A stretch of DNA of 64,000 bases. Source: Acanthosepion esculentum. Taxonomy: Eukaryota; Mollusca; Cephalopoda; Sepiida; Sepiidae. The notes beneath the pieces were generated by a model, which searched no databases, was not told the DNA's origin, and saw only the letters and a program-made list of their open reading frames with translations. Shown here one piece after another: positions 24,030-35,118 of the stretch (position 1 is its first letter; the number at the start of each line of letters is the position of its first letter). The stretch spans positions 47,786,237-47,850,236 of the forward strand of contig OZ038517.1 in NCBI GenBank assembly GCA_964036315.1, read 5' to 3'. The translations under genes were made by a program, and so were the position numbers.

Positions 24030-24215
24030 TAAACATCGGAAAACATAAGGAAAATTAATTCCTTTTAATAAAACGTAGAAATAACCATTATTTGCCTGAT
24101 GAAGGTGATGAGACTGGAAACCCGTGTAGCAAAAATATGGAAAACAAAGTATAATATATATTTTTAAAAATCCACATTATAACCAAAAATGTTTGCGGCT
24201 TCTCTCTTCTCTTTA

Positions 24216-24290
<75 letters not shown>
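24030..24290 (+). repeat. Repeat family F3 copy with (TA)n
   Basis: Second copy of the family seen at 20475-20640. The hairpin word reads GCCTGATGAAGGTGATGAGA then CTGGAAACCCG. (TA)n fills 24218-24288. Confidence 0.7.
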
Positions 24291-25029
24291 TTGCATGTGG
24301 AAATTGAAAGGCAAAATAAATCCTTACTTTATTGTGATGCTTTTCTCGTGTAAAGTGGGGCACAGTTTTGAAATGTGCAAACAGAAGGTTTTCTCAAGTA
24401 TACAGGCGGTTGATGGAGTGTTTACTCAAATGCGGGTGTACACTAAATGTAATGCTTGAAGTAATAAAAATATGTTAGATTAAAAAAATTAAATCCAATA
24501 ATTCTTCAGAAATTGCATTTTTTACATATTGTGTTCTTAGTCTCGCAGTCGTGATGAACTACTGATCAGGAGATTGGAGGTTTTGAGGAGCGTGGAACCA
24601 CCTCTTAATTGCTGTTGTTTCCAGGTCTATCCTAACTTGGTGTGGTAGCACCTGTTAGGGTCCCAGTTATAAACAAATAGTGACTCTGCCAAACAAAAGA
24701 AAAACACCATGAAAGTATAAAAATACATTTTTATAGTAAAAATACCAGCAAATGATGTTTATATAAAAAAAAATTACCAACCAGACATAATTATAGTAAT
24801 ATTACCAGCAATATATTTTGTCTGTAGTTCAAGGCATACAACTGCGTTCAAAATATATTTAACCATAAAGCCATAAAATTGTATTCAAAATATTCAGATT
24901 TTGACACTGAATAACCCTTGAAGGTTGATATGTTGCTAAACAAAATCAACCAAACAACCAACATGAAAGAACTCATTCATGATGTTACTCTATATAACAT
25001 CCTACAATTTCTTAAGGAAATCAAACGAC
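24291..25029. other. No recognisable feature
   Basis: AT-rich single-copy-looking sequence. No ORF, RNA gene or repeat was identified. Confidence 0.5.
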
Positions 25030-25246
25030 ATTATTTACATTATTGGGACCATTGTCCTCATCTTTGTTGCCATATTTATTACAACGGTTCGACCGTTGTA
25101 CGATCCGGCCTTTTTCAGGTGGTTGGAATGTCGAACTGAACCCTTTATTTCGTTCACTGGGGTAGACTGTTCTAGTTTCACGTGCCATGTTCAATGGATG
25201 TCAGTTATCAGTTATCTCCTGTTAATTTCCCTCTGAAAGTTCTACA
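25030..25246 (-). mobile_element. SINE S-I copy lacking its head
   Basis: Minus-strand body and tail (CATTATTGGGACCATTGTCC, GATCCGGCCTTTTTCAGGTG, AGTTATCAGTTATCTCCTGT on the plus strand). It stops at the body without the tRNA-like part, exactly where the next copy begins in the opposite orientation. Confidence 0.75.
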
Positions 25247-25575
25247 CAAGGACACATGGCACAGTGGATAAGGGCGTTAGTTAGATCCAGTGACAGGACC
25301 CAAAGAGTGTGAGTTCAATACATGGTTAAGGCAGTGGAGAACTTTGAGAGGGGAATTAACAGGAGATAACTGATAACTGACATCCATTATACATGGCCCA
25401 TGGAACTAGAAGTCTACCCCAGTGAGCGAAATAAAGGGTCCAGTTCGACATTCCAACCACCTGAAGAAGGCCGGAGCGTACAACGGCCGAAACGTTGTAA
25501 TGGCTTCAAAGATGAGGACAATAGTCCGAATAATGTAAATAATGTACATAATACCTCATCTCAGAAATATAGACG
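25247..25575 (+). mobile_element. SINE S-I, near full length, head-to-head with the previous copy
   Basis: A-box CATGGCACAGTGGATAAGGG and B-box GTGAGTTCAATACATGG lead the body, the CCTGAAGAAGGCCGGAGC and CGGCCGAAACGTTGTAATGG hairpin pair, and a tail with AATGTAAATAATGTACATAA. With the copy at 25030-25246 it forms an inverted pair able to fold back over about 200 bases. Confidence 0.8.
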
Positions 25576-25579
25576 GAAA

Positions 25580-26690
25580 AATAGACGGAAATATAAACAA
25601 AACTACAACATAAAACACATATATCACCACCTCTAGTAATTTTGTCCACACAAACATGTATATGAACAAGAGCTCAGTATCATCTACCATGTATTCAATT
25701 GCGGAAGCAGAATAACAAAGCTCCCAAGAAAATTAAATTTTGGCATTAAATGACCCATAAGGATTCGATATGCCATTAAACAAACAAATCAAATCTTAGT
25801 CTCATAAAAATCAGAATATAAATATATCGAACTTATTTTTTTCCCCTCGCCACATTCATTCATCATACAGAGATAAGACTCTTCTGGGATGCTTTTAGCA
25901 AACCCTTGCAATCAGGGACCCTGGTTTGTACGGGCATTTGTCGCTTATCAAATTTTGACTTCTACTTGATAAATAACGGCTGAAACACATAGTACGTGTT
26001 ATTTCCCCTTCACCCAGACATTGGTAGCCAATCTACACCCTTGTCAAAACACGGTGGGTGGGAGGCTTTGGTTTGGTCGGGAAGAGCCTGCTGCCCGAAT
26101 AATGTATGACATGCTCAGCCGAGCGCAAAGCCGACATTCTAGCCAAATATTATAACACTCACTTTGCTCAACTCGCCCAACCTTCCTCTAAACCCTCTCT
26201 CCATTTCTATTTCATTTTATCAATCATTCAGGGAATATTGTTTCAGAGACGTTGGGATTTGCAGTGTTGAGTCATTCGGACCCGGGGACAAGGGGTGCGA
26301 AAAAAGCATGTAGGTGAAAGGATGTAGACGGACTTAGATGCAAAAGGAAAAACGAGGGAAACTCTGATTTTAACAAGGTCAGCCGGAAATTGCCTTTAGA
26401 TACTTTCGATATGGCTTTGATTGAAATCAGAGGTTTGGTTGCAAAACCGTGACTGTTGTCGATAATGGCTTCATCCGTTAACAAATTACGAACGACAACT
26501 CTGACCGCAGTCAATTTGTTCTAAATAGGGAGTATACTTTTTTTAAATTTAGATCTGAGCCTTGGATTCTTGAGGAAAAGGGGGCCTGATTTATAAGTCA
26601 GTAAGATTAAATTGATCTGAGAGTTCTTTTTGTTTTTTAATATTCTGTCGATGTTTGCTATATTCCGTGCTAAGGGAATAAATACTTAAC
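25580..26690. other. No recognisable gene
   Basis: Unclassified sequence. ATGGCTTTGATTGAAATCAG (26410-26429) and its continuation to about 26455 recur at 29687-29731, so at least that piece is a dispersed repeat. Confidence 0.4.
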
Positions 26691-27058
26691 ACCAGGTGGG
26701 CAATAGAAGAAAAGTTTATTGTACACAACCAGTACAATATGAAATACGATAGTTATACACACAGGTCAATCTAATAGTGAGTGCCACTAATTGGAAGGTC
26801 GGACGTGCTTGCGTCTTCTCTCTCTCTCTCTCTTAATATTTAACCCCCCCCATGAGAAATGTATGTGGCACAAGGCCGAATTTACCGTGGGTTTTATGAG
26901 CCCGTAGGCTCAGCCAAAAATATTCCCTTAGAACCCGCATAAGCGGGTTCAGGGTCTGTCTACCTCCCCGGAGGAATCTTTGCCCTTCGGCAAAGCCTCG
27001 TCCGGGTTCCTCTCTGCTCAAGGCAAAGAGTTCAACAGTGAAGAACAGGAGAGAGCAC

Positions 27059-27103
<45 letters not shown>

Positions 27104-27105
27104 CT
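26691..27105. other. Possible LTR-type remnant with CT tracts
   Basis: AAAAGTTTATTGTACACAAC (about 26710-26729) reads on the minus strand as a poly-A signal region. A GC-rich block with several short hairpins follows (GAACCCGC/GCGGGTTC, CCTCCCCGGAGG). (CT)n tracts lie at about 26817-26833 and 27062-27100. No clear termini. Confidence 0.3.
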
Positions 27106-27279
27106 CTCGTAGACAGTTGAATTTTGTAGGTACTTACTACCTATAGTGTAATCATTCATGGGGTGATTGGTTATTCCATTACATCAATGTTATTATTGCT
27201 TTTTGTACATCAGACTTCCAGGTTTTCCAGTTTGTCAGATTGATTGATTGATTTGTTTTTTACGGATTACCAACTTTTT

Positions 27280-27535
27280 TGCAAGTTATTTAACCCCTTC
27301 GCTGCCAATTATTTTGGGGAAAATGTTTCCTTTTCAGATAAATTATTTTTATTTGTTTTTAATATAGTAACTATGAAACTGAGGCACCTTGAAGTATCCG
27401 GGCGGTGGCTAACACCTTGTCGGGTTACCTCCTCGTAATTTTCGAAACCGTTACTAGGGGACGCTCTCCGGCATTATAAATACCGTTATAATTTTTTATC
27501 ACTCTTTTCTGATCTTATCCATCAACATGTAAGTC
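27280..27535 (+). repeat. Dispersed repeat D, left part (interrupted by a solo LTR)
   Basis: ATGAAACTGAGGCACCTTGA and GGGACGCTCTCCGGCATTAT match 29378-29530 closely. The match breaks at 27535, where the solo LTR begins, and resumes at 28013. Confidence 0.7.
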
Positions 27536-28012
27536 TGTCGGAGTTAGCTCCTCCTCAGTTTCCTTAATCCTTCAACAGGGGTCTCTCTTCCCTGGCTATA
27601 TATACTGGCTGACCCTTCTCTCTCTTTCTTTTTCGTCTCAGGCCTTGGGCCACTACCTCGCGCGGAGGCGAGGTAAAATCTCTCTTTTCTTCCACTTAGG
27701 CCAATATGTGACCTCTCACAGATACATTGTTTCCCAAATTTTGGGAACGCGCTAAGAACAATACACGTACATACGAACACTTACAACACACACACACACA
27801 CATAATTTCTCCATACAAACACTATGTAACTTTTCATGTCTTTGTGTATTAATATATATTTGTTTACCCATATATATCGGTCTTGTTTGTTTTCTTTGTC
27901 TTCTTTGGACTTAATTAAAGTCCGACATTCTTATGTAGCTGGACCGGCCAGCAGGAAAGTTTAACCTTCTGATATATCTTCGCTTCACCCCCCCCCCCCA
28001 CGGTCCCCTACA
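27536..28012 (+). mobile_element. Solo LTR, 477 bp
   Basis: Starts TGTCGGAGTTAGC and ends GGTCCCCTACA (TG...CA), flanked by AGTC on both sides (27532-27535, 28013-28016). An uninterrupted homologue of the target exists at 29525-29545 (CATGTAAATCTTTCAAGG), which supports both boundaries. A TATA-like word (CTATATATACTGG) lies near 27597. No internal retrotransposon region remains, so this is the product of LTR-LTR recombination. Confidence 0.75.
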
Positions 28013-28580
28013 AGTCTTTCAAGGAAAAACGCTTTACCTTTTTGGAAACTCATAAACAACACATACCCACACATTCACACATTTCACATACTTTGGACCA
28101 AAAAGATTCCACATTCATTTGTTACAAACATTATTGACTTTGTCACTTGTAACCTTTTGTTGTTAATACATTGTCATTTGTTTGTACATATATATATATC
28201 GGTCCTTATCGTTTCTTTACATATGTTTACGTGGACTCACACTCCGAGTCCGCCATGTTTGTTGTGGGCATTTCAGGAGACACACGCGTTTATCTCTCAT
28301 ACACAGACCTGCAACAACCTCTACCAGACATATGAGTTGACAATTGGACTCATTTCAAGCTCAGAAGCGCATAAAGTAGCTAACACCTCTATCAGACATA
28401 TGAGTTGACAATTGGACTCATTTCAAGCCCAGAAGCGCATAAAATGAATCGAGATTAATGTAGTTAGGTTTAGAGCGTTATGCCTTGGACGTGTTTATTC
28501 GTCTGTGTCTGAAAAAGTCACTTTTGGTAAAAACGTCTATTATACATCTACGTCTTTGCCGGGGAAGAGGTTAAAGCCAG
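28013..28580 (+). repeat. Dispersed repeat D, right part, with 68-bp tandem duplication
   Basis: 28013-28140 continues the match to 29535-29668. Further on, a unit of about 68 bp beginning CCTCTACCAGACATATGAGT occurs twice (from about 28319 and 28387). The 28390-28580 region reappears inverted at 31700-31880. Confidence 0.6.
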
Positions 28581-28679
28581 AAAATATGTTTTGGTGTTAA
28601 AGAATTTTTTAGGAAATGAAAGAGCTTTACTGATACATATTTTATTATTTAATCTATACCTGGGGGGTGGGGAAGAAGT

Positions 28680-28800
28680 AGATTAATACCTTCCCCAATG
28701 GTATTTGTGCGTAAGTAAATATAATGAACCTGACTGGAATTGGAACTCGGCTCTCAGATTTCTAATTTTGAGTTGTTATCCATTACGCCACCTGCACATC
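28680..28800 (-). mobile_element. tRNA-derived SINE head (family S-II)
   Basis: On the minus strand, A-box CAGGTGGCGTAATGGATAAC and B-box CCGAGTTCCAATTCCAGTC are correctly spaced. The downstream body (ATTTACTTACGCACAAATAC) is related to 13440-13540. Confidence 0.6.
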
Positions 28801-28829
28801 CCAACTTCCAGCCTATGGTATTGCTATGC

Positions 28830-28925
28830 TTTATCTTTGCAAGAGTCTGAGTAGACCAAAGATGGAGTATTGCTGTTACATTTGGGCACTTTCCAGCCTC
28901 GGCTGAGTTTTTGCAGCCGTGTGAG
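28830..28925 (+). pseudogene. LINE reverse transcriptase fragment
   Basis: The plus strand encodes SRPKMEYCCYIWA, the RPxMEYCCxIW motif of the non-LTR reverse transcriptase C-terminal region. Too short to place in a family. Confidence 0.45.
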
Positions 28926-29110
28926 TGATGAATAGTTTCCCGCTTTTCAAGTCCTTTTCCCCAGACGCAAGATTGCTATCCTCTCACTACCATGGTAATT
29001 TTCATGGCAAATGTTTGGATGGACTACATCCATTGGTTCCACTAGTTCAGGCCTTCACAGTTTGCACCCACCATACCACCTACAGTGAGTCGGCTCTTCT
29101 TCATCCCATT

Positions 29111-29374
29111 CATATTCCAATAGTAAGGAGTAAGTTCCACTAAGACAGCTTCTTCCCAGAACAGGTCTGGTGCCCCTGCTATATATTTAGACGTTCTTAA
29201 TAAAATCCAAAGAAGAATCTGCAGTGTTATTGGTCCTTACCTGGCATCGCAGCTTCAGTCTCTTTCCCACCGCCATAACGTAGATTCCCTGTACCTTTTC
29301 CATAAATACTTTAATGGTAATTGTTCTGATGAACTTTTCTCTCTGGTACCCAGACTTTATGAATTTAAACGCAG
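29111..29374 (+). pseudogene. LINE-B C-terminus, 5' piece (interrupted)
   Basis: Encodes SGAPAIYLDVLNKIQRRICS, QLQSLSHRHNVDSL and LVPRLYEFKR. Similarity stops at 29374 and resumes near 29735 (HHFTVDMANCNRKFYAESFL). Repeat D sequence lies between, so D was inserted into this copy or recombined with it. Confidence 0.7.
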
Positions 29375-29731
29375 TATGAAACTGAGGCACCTTGAAGTAT
29401 CCGGACGGTGGCTAACACCTTGTTGGGTTACCTCCTTGTAATTTTTGAAACCGTTACTAGGGGACGCTCTCCGGCATTATAAATACTGTTGTAATTTTTT
29501 ATCACTCTTTTCTGATCTTATCCATCAACATGTAAATCTTTCAAGGAAAAACGCGTTGCCTTTTGGAAAACACATGAACAATACATACCCACACACGTAC
29601 ATACACGCATTCACTCACTTCACATACTTTGGACCAAACCAGTTTCCATATTCATTTGTTACACACATTATTGGCTATGTCACATTATGGCTTTGATTGA
29701 AATCAGGGGTTTGGTTACAAAACCGTGACTG
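29375..29731 (+). repeat. Dispersed repeat D nested in LINE-B
   Basis: Continuous copy of D (compare 27370-27535 joined to 28013-28140) ending with the piece shared with 26410-26455. It carries the uninterrupted LTR target site. Confidence 0.65.
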
Positions 29732-29960
29732 GAAACAAGGTCTCATCATTTTACAGTTGATATGGCTAACTGTAACCGTAAGTTCTATGCTGAGAGTTTT
29801 CTCTCTCGCACTTCTTGCTTGTGGAATTCTCTTTCTGGCTTCTTGCTTTCCAGTCAATATTGATCTTCAAAAATTTAAATGCAATGTCAATCATTATCGA
29901 CTTTCTTTTCACTCTTCTATTGAAACACTAAGAGAAGCCTTTTTATCTTATATTCGCATG
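29732..29960 (+). pseudogene. LINE-B C-terminus, 3' piece
   Basis: Continuation of the interrupted copy: TSCLWNSLSGF then words around AAAAATTTAAATGCAATGTC. It ends without the usual tail. Confidence 0.65.
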
Positions 29961-29989
29961 GCTGATGCTAACCTCCAGGAGAGTGGCTT

Positions 29990-30495
29990 ATTGTGCCTTC
30001 TGCTGAGATGAAGCAGAAAGATTATATTGAATCAATTGCTACGTCTGCTGCTAGGAAAGTTGGTTCATTGTGCTGTGCTAGCATTTTTCCCGTCAACATC
30101 TATAACATTTATAAGTCTGCCATTCATTCACTCATTCATGATTTGAATATTGCTGCCACACCCGGTCTGGTGCTCCTGCTATACATTTAGAGATTCTTGA
30201 TAAAATCCAAAATATCTCATAATTTTACAGTTGAAATGGCTAACCGTAAGTTCTATGCTGAGAGTTTCTTCTCTCGCATTTCGCTCTTCTGGAACCCTTT
30301 TCTGGCCTCGTGATTTGCTGTCAACTTTGATCTCCAAAAATGTAGATGTAATGTCAGTTGTTATCTTCCGTCTTCTTAATTCTTTTATTGTTCTCCCTCC
30401 TAAATAGTATTTTTTTTTCATATCCTCTAACATTCAGTAACCTATTGCATCCCAATGGCTTTATTGCCTTGCTTCGGATGAAATGATTTAAAAAA
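29990..30495 (+). pseudogene. LINE-B C-terminal copy with internal deletion
   Basis: Begins further upstream than most copies (YIESIATSAARKVGSLCCAS, FPVNIYNIYKSAIHS), continues through the GLVLLLYI region, then jumps to HFTVEMANRKFYAESFF. The LDKIQRR-to-KYFHG part is missing. It ends with GCTTCGGATGAAATGATT and an A run, the family 3' terminus. Confidence 0.7.
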
Positions 30496-30499
30496 AAAA

Positions 30500-31230
30500 A
30501 AAAGAACTGTTGCAGTTTAGACTTGACTCCTGAGGAGATGCTTCCCCGAGTGCTACAATCTTCACCTCTTCAAGCCTAGGGTCAACAATTATATATCCTT
30601 GATATTTCCATAATATGCACTTCTCACTTCATCCATTTACACCCTCACAACAACCTCATTCAATATCCCTCTACCTTGAGTGGCTCTCGGGATTTATATT
30701 TAACGAATGATAGTTTAAAAATTTTTAAATCCATACAAATGAATGTCTTTTTTTTATATACCACACCACTTCAGAATTATCAGTGATTATAACTGATGGT
30801 GTTTTTTACTTCAGGCAAAGTCATAGTGCAACTCATGCCCAGAAATGGAGGCCTATCTCAAATCTCATTATTCCACTTCAAGCAAAGATTTTTGGTTTTT
30901 AATGGAATACAAAATTTGAAATTCATATTCTGGACATGAATTGCACTATGATTTGGTGTTGTGTCGTAAATAGGAAAGGTTGACACAAACAGAAAAGAAA
31001 TAGTTTATTCTGGAGAATAGTATAGTACATGTTTGAGAAGACAGACTAATGTAATAAACAGTTAATCATTAACTCCTCTCGCTCAGTAAGAGAGAGTACT
31101 GTTTAAATAGTCTTAGACCAGAGTCCATCTTGTGGAGGTGTTCAGCTACTCCACAACACTTGGCCTTCATTAAAAATACTGTTCCACAACTTCCAATAAT
31201 TTTGGTTGTCCTAAATAATATTTTTGCCTA
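30500..31230. other. No recognisable gene; possible LTR-like piece
   Basis: AT-rich. GAAATAGTTTATTCTGGAGA (about 30997-31016) resembles the poly-A-signal side of an LTR on the minus strand. No boundaries are supported. Confidence 0.3.
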
Positions 31231-31234
31231 TTAC

Positions 31235-31480
31235 TATCCCTCCTACTTATCTTGCCTTCAATGTCCAGTGAGTGTCACATTCTCAAGGCCTACTTTCCTT
31301 ATTGTGTTTCTCAGAAACTTCATTTTGTCACTTTCTGATTTCCATGTGGTTCCTATTATCTATAAAACTTCCACATTGCTCACATGTTCTGTTTGTGATA
31401 TTCTTAGAATTTGTTGTGAGAACCGCATTTCTTTTGCTTCAAGTTACCTCTTCGATGAGGAGCAATCACTGCCATATTTG
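31235..31480 (-). pseudogene. LINE-A C-terminal region, degenerate
   Basis: The minus strand, allowing frameshifts, encodes a block like LEATEMWFYRRMLRISQTEHVSN, then FLRNTIRKVGLENVTLTGH. That is the region C-terminal to the satellite segment in LINE-A. The intervening 31690-31920 is repeat D; the same element continues at 31925-32690. Confidence 0.6.
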
Positions 31481-31689
31481 AATCCGTGTAATCTTTAACC
31501 TTCATGTTGCCAAAAAAATCTGTGTGTCTAAAGGATGGTTTTTCCCTTGACATTGCTATTATTTTAACTATCTTCACTCTCTAAGCAAGGTTTATTGTCT
31601 TAAAAAGTGATGATTAGAATTTAAATAAAACTCAAACATATGAAAGTGAAATTTATACATTTTCTTTGTTCTTTGAGAATTTACAACAA

Positions 31690-31920
31690 AAATATTAAGC
31701 ACCATTAACTCCTTCGCTGGTGTAGATGTGTATATACGTTTTTACTGAAAGTGGCTTTTTCAGACAAAGACATCTAAACACGTTCAAAAACCAGCTACAA
31801 ATGTGTTTGTACATCAATCTTGATTCATTTTATGCCCTCTTGAGCTTGAAATGAGTCCAATTATCCTGGTAGAGGGTATTAGCCACTTCTCAGGTACTTC
31901 AAAGTGCCTCAGTTTTCTTA
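31690..31920 (-). repeat. Dispersed repeat D, inverted copy
   Basis: Minus-strand match to 28390-28580 plus the AAACTGAGGCAC...AAGTACC end of D. Another short end occurs at 32700-32790. Confidence 0.6.
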
Positions 31921-31924
31921 GTTA

Positions 31925-32695
31925 CGAGATTGCCAGAATTAGATTTGACATAGAAGTTCAGCACTCTTCTCTTTGTTTCAAACAAAATTTTCCTCTCTTA
32001 ATACTTTGCTTAGTTTCTGGAAGGCATTGTCCAGAATACACTGCCATATATGAGATTAGATATTAAATAGGAGTTCAGTACTCTTCTTTTTGTTTTGAAA
32101 GTCTTTTTTCACTTTCTTAATACTTCCCTTAGTTTCTGGAAGGCATGAAGAGATTATCCAGTAATCACTGCCATATATGAGATTAGATATTAAATAGAAA
32201 TTCATTACTCTTCTCTTTGTTTCTAAGGACATTTCCCACTTCCCTAATACTTTGCTTAGTTTCTTGAAGGCATGATGAGATTATCCAGTATTCACTGCCA
32301 TATATGATACTAGATATTAAATAGCAGTTCAGTACTCTTCTCTTTGTTTCTAAGGACATTTCCCAATTAATTTCTTAATACTTTGCTTAGTTTCTGGAAG
32401 GCATGATGAGATTATCCAGAAATCATTACCATATATGAGATTAGATATTAAATAGAAATTCATTACTTTTCTCTTTGTTTCTAAGGACTTTCCCACTTTC
32501 TTAATACTTTGCTTAGTTTCTTGAAGGCATGATGAGATTATCCAGTATTCACTGCCATATATGATACTAGATATTAAATAGCAGTTCAGTACTCTTCTTT
32601 TTGTTTCTAAGGACATTTTCCACTTTCTTAATACTTTGCTTAGTTTCTGGAAGGCATGATGAGATTGTCCTGTAATCACTGTCATATATGAGATT
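31925..32695 (-). repeat. Satellite array 3: about 6 x 127-bp units from LINE-A
   Basis: The marker CCATATATGA recurs at about 32044, 32171, 32298, 32429, 32554 and 32682, giving a period near 127 bp. On the minus strand units encode SLETKRRVLNCYLISS, IIYGSEYWIISS and a frameshifted form of AFQKLSKVLRKW. The unit therefore covers more upstream LINE-A sequence than the two big arrays and has a different junction. Monomers are more diverged, which suggests an older expansion. The period is not a multiple of three. Confidence 0.8.
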
Positions 32696-32789
32696 AGATA
32701 TAAATTGTTAACTCATACATCTGCTTGAGGTGTTAGTCACTGCTTGGGTACTTCAAGATGCCTCAGTTTCTTGACAAAAGAGGGGTTGA

Positions 32790-33351
32790 ATATTAGATTC
32801 TTTACTTAGAAGAATAATTTTATGTTTAGTACATTCTAAAAATGCAAACCCAATAATACAATGCAAAGTTTGTCATTTATCAGTTTATAAAGAAATAAAT
32901 ATGAAATCAATATTTTTATGCAGAAATTTATGACATTTTGAAATCATAAAAATATTCACTCCTTTGGTACAATTATAAAAAGACATGAACCAACTATAAT
33001 GCAAGATTATTATTTACCATATTATAAAGAAATAATGTGAAAATAATATTTTTTTTTTATTATTCATGAATTTATAAAAATGGTGGGTGACTATAGAACA
33101 AGAAAGTTTAAGTACTTAACATCAACGATGAGTAACTAATTTTAAATTCTATAAACATGCATTTTTCGGTCATTTTTTCATTTGGTCATGTCACATAAAT
33201 TTACTAAAATAAGTTGTGAGCATCTGGATTCCATTCTTTTTTTTTTCTTTTTTCTATTTCACTTGAGAATTAACAATAACTGTTAAACTCCTGCTGGATT
33301 TATCTTTTTGAATCTGGTCATGTTCACTTCAAGATGGCTTTTTCTTTTTTT

Positions 33352-33400
<49 letters not shown>

Positions 33401-35077
33401 GCGGCTAGCTCAATGATTGGCCAATAATAATCTTATAACTATTCCCATGTAAATAACTTAACAGTACCACCTGTGTAGATCTACTTTTTCCAAACTGCCA
33501 TTTTTGGCAAGGGGAATTAACTCAACAACAACCACTACTTCTAATTTTATATCTACAAGATTATAAAAATCTGTGAACCAACTACAATGCAAGATTTATT
33601 ATTTGCCATATTATAAAGAAATAACTATGAAAAAAAAAACTTCTTAATTTATAAAAAAGTCTGTGAATTATAGAGCAAGAAAATTTAATGCCAAAGGTGT
33701 ATACTGTGTCAAGAGAAAAATTGTCTTTTTGATATACCATTATTTTTATGTGGGTACATTTGTTAAACTTTGCCAAAAAGGCTTTCGGTAATGTAGCCTT
33801 GATATGAAAACTCTGTTTATATCTGGAAAAGTTTCTTTCATTCTTGGTTTGAATTATTGTATTTTTATTTTGAAATTTCTCTATTTGTAAAAAAAAGAAA
33901 AAATCTACATTCTCAGTAACTTTTTAAATTTATGAAATATTTATAAAAATCTGATTTTTATTTCAAATTTACATCAGATATGTAACCAAGTATTAGGCTA
34001 TTTATTTTATTTTCTGATCAAGTGATATTAAAGAAATTTATTTCCTTACAACTGTTATTATCTTTAGATGTTTTTGTTTCGGCGTTTTTTTTTTTTTTCA
34101 TATATTAGAGCTTATTTGGAGCTTTGTAAAGTAACTTGGAGAATTTAAAATATGTTCAGTACCGTTTACCTCAGACATTAACAGAGTATTTGAATGCTTG
34201 AATGAAATTAAGGGAACTTCAGAAAATGAGCAACTACAATGCAAGATTTATTATTTACCATATTATAAAGAAATAATGATGGAAATAATTTTTTTTATTA
34301 TTATTCATTAATTTATCAAAATGTTGGTTGACTATAGAACTAGAAAGTTTAAGTACATAACATCATTATTTACAGATAAAGGGATAACTGTAAAATAATG
34401 TGAATTAGAGAGAAAGAAAATTTAATGACAAGGGAGTATACAGTAATCATTAAATAAGGAACAAATAGAAAAACTTTTATAACTTTAACATGTTACGCTC
34501 TTATATTAGCTTCATCCGTAGTCATTTTTGGAAATCATAAAGCTAAATTAAAAGCAAAACAGGTTAAATTTTCAAAGTCTTCTTTTTTTTCTTTATTTAG
34601 GAAAGCAAAAAACAGCGTCCATTCCAAAGAAAGTTAATGACACTTTATCACAACTTCTTTCTCTCTCTTTCTCTCTTTCTCTTTGCGCCTTTTTGTCCTA
34701 TTCCCCTCCCATATCAATATATATATTCCGATTTAATGTGTCAATGTCTGGATTTCCTCTAAAAATTTAAAGTTGAAAGAATAAAAACGTTACATCTGGC
34801 TCAATCATGTCTCTCTACCCCCTTCACTCACTCACTTCGTTAATTTACTTATTACTGCCCATTATAAATGTGTAAATTTCTTTTCATTTTTCGTTTCAAC
34901 TTTTGGAAGTAAAGTCTGATGATCCGCTGTCCTTTAAAAGGGCTGTGGTGAAATAATTTATTATATGGAACCTTAAAGTGGTCTGTTTTTATTTAAGTTA
35001 TTAGCTCTGATTTACATTGAGCTCTCTGGATTTTATCCTCCTTGGGTCTACCCATACGGATTACCTAGTTTTTCGTA

Positions 35078-35080
<3 letters not shown>
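32790..35080. other. AT-rich, no recognisable gene
   Basis: Contains loosely repeated phrases (AACTACAATGCAAGATTTAT and ACCATATTATAAAGAAATAA near 33000, 33590 and 34230). These indicate about three diverged copies of a local repeat of unknown kind. (CT)n/(TA)n lies at 33356-33400. Confidence 0.5.

Positions 35081-35081
<1 letters not shown>

Positions 35082-35116
<35 letters not shown>
35082..35116. repeat. (TA)n microsatellite, mariner target
   Basis: TA run that ends exactly at the mariner left terminus. Confidence 0.95.
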
Positions 35117-35118
<2 letters not shown>

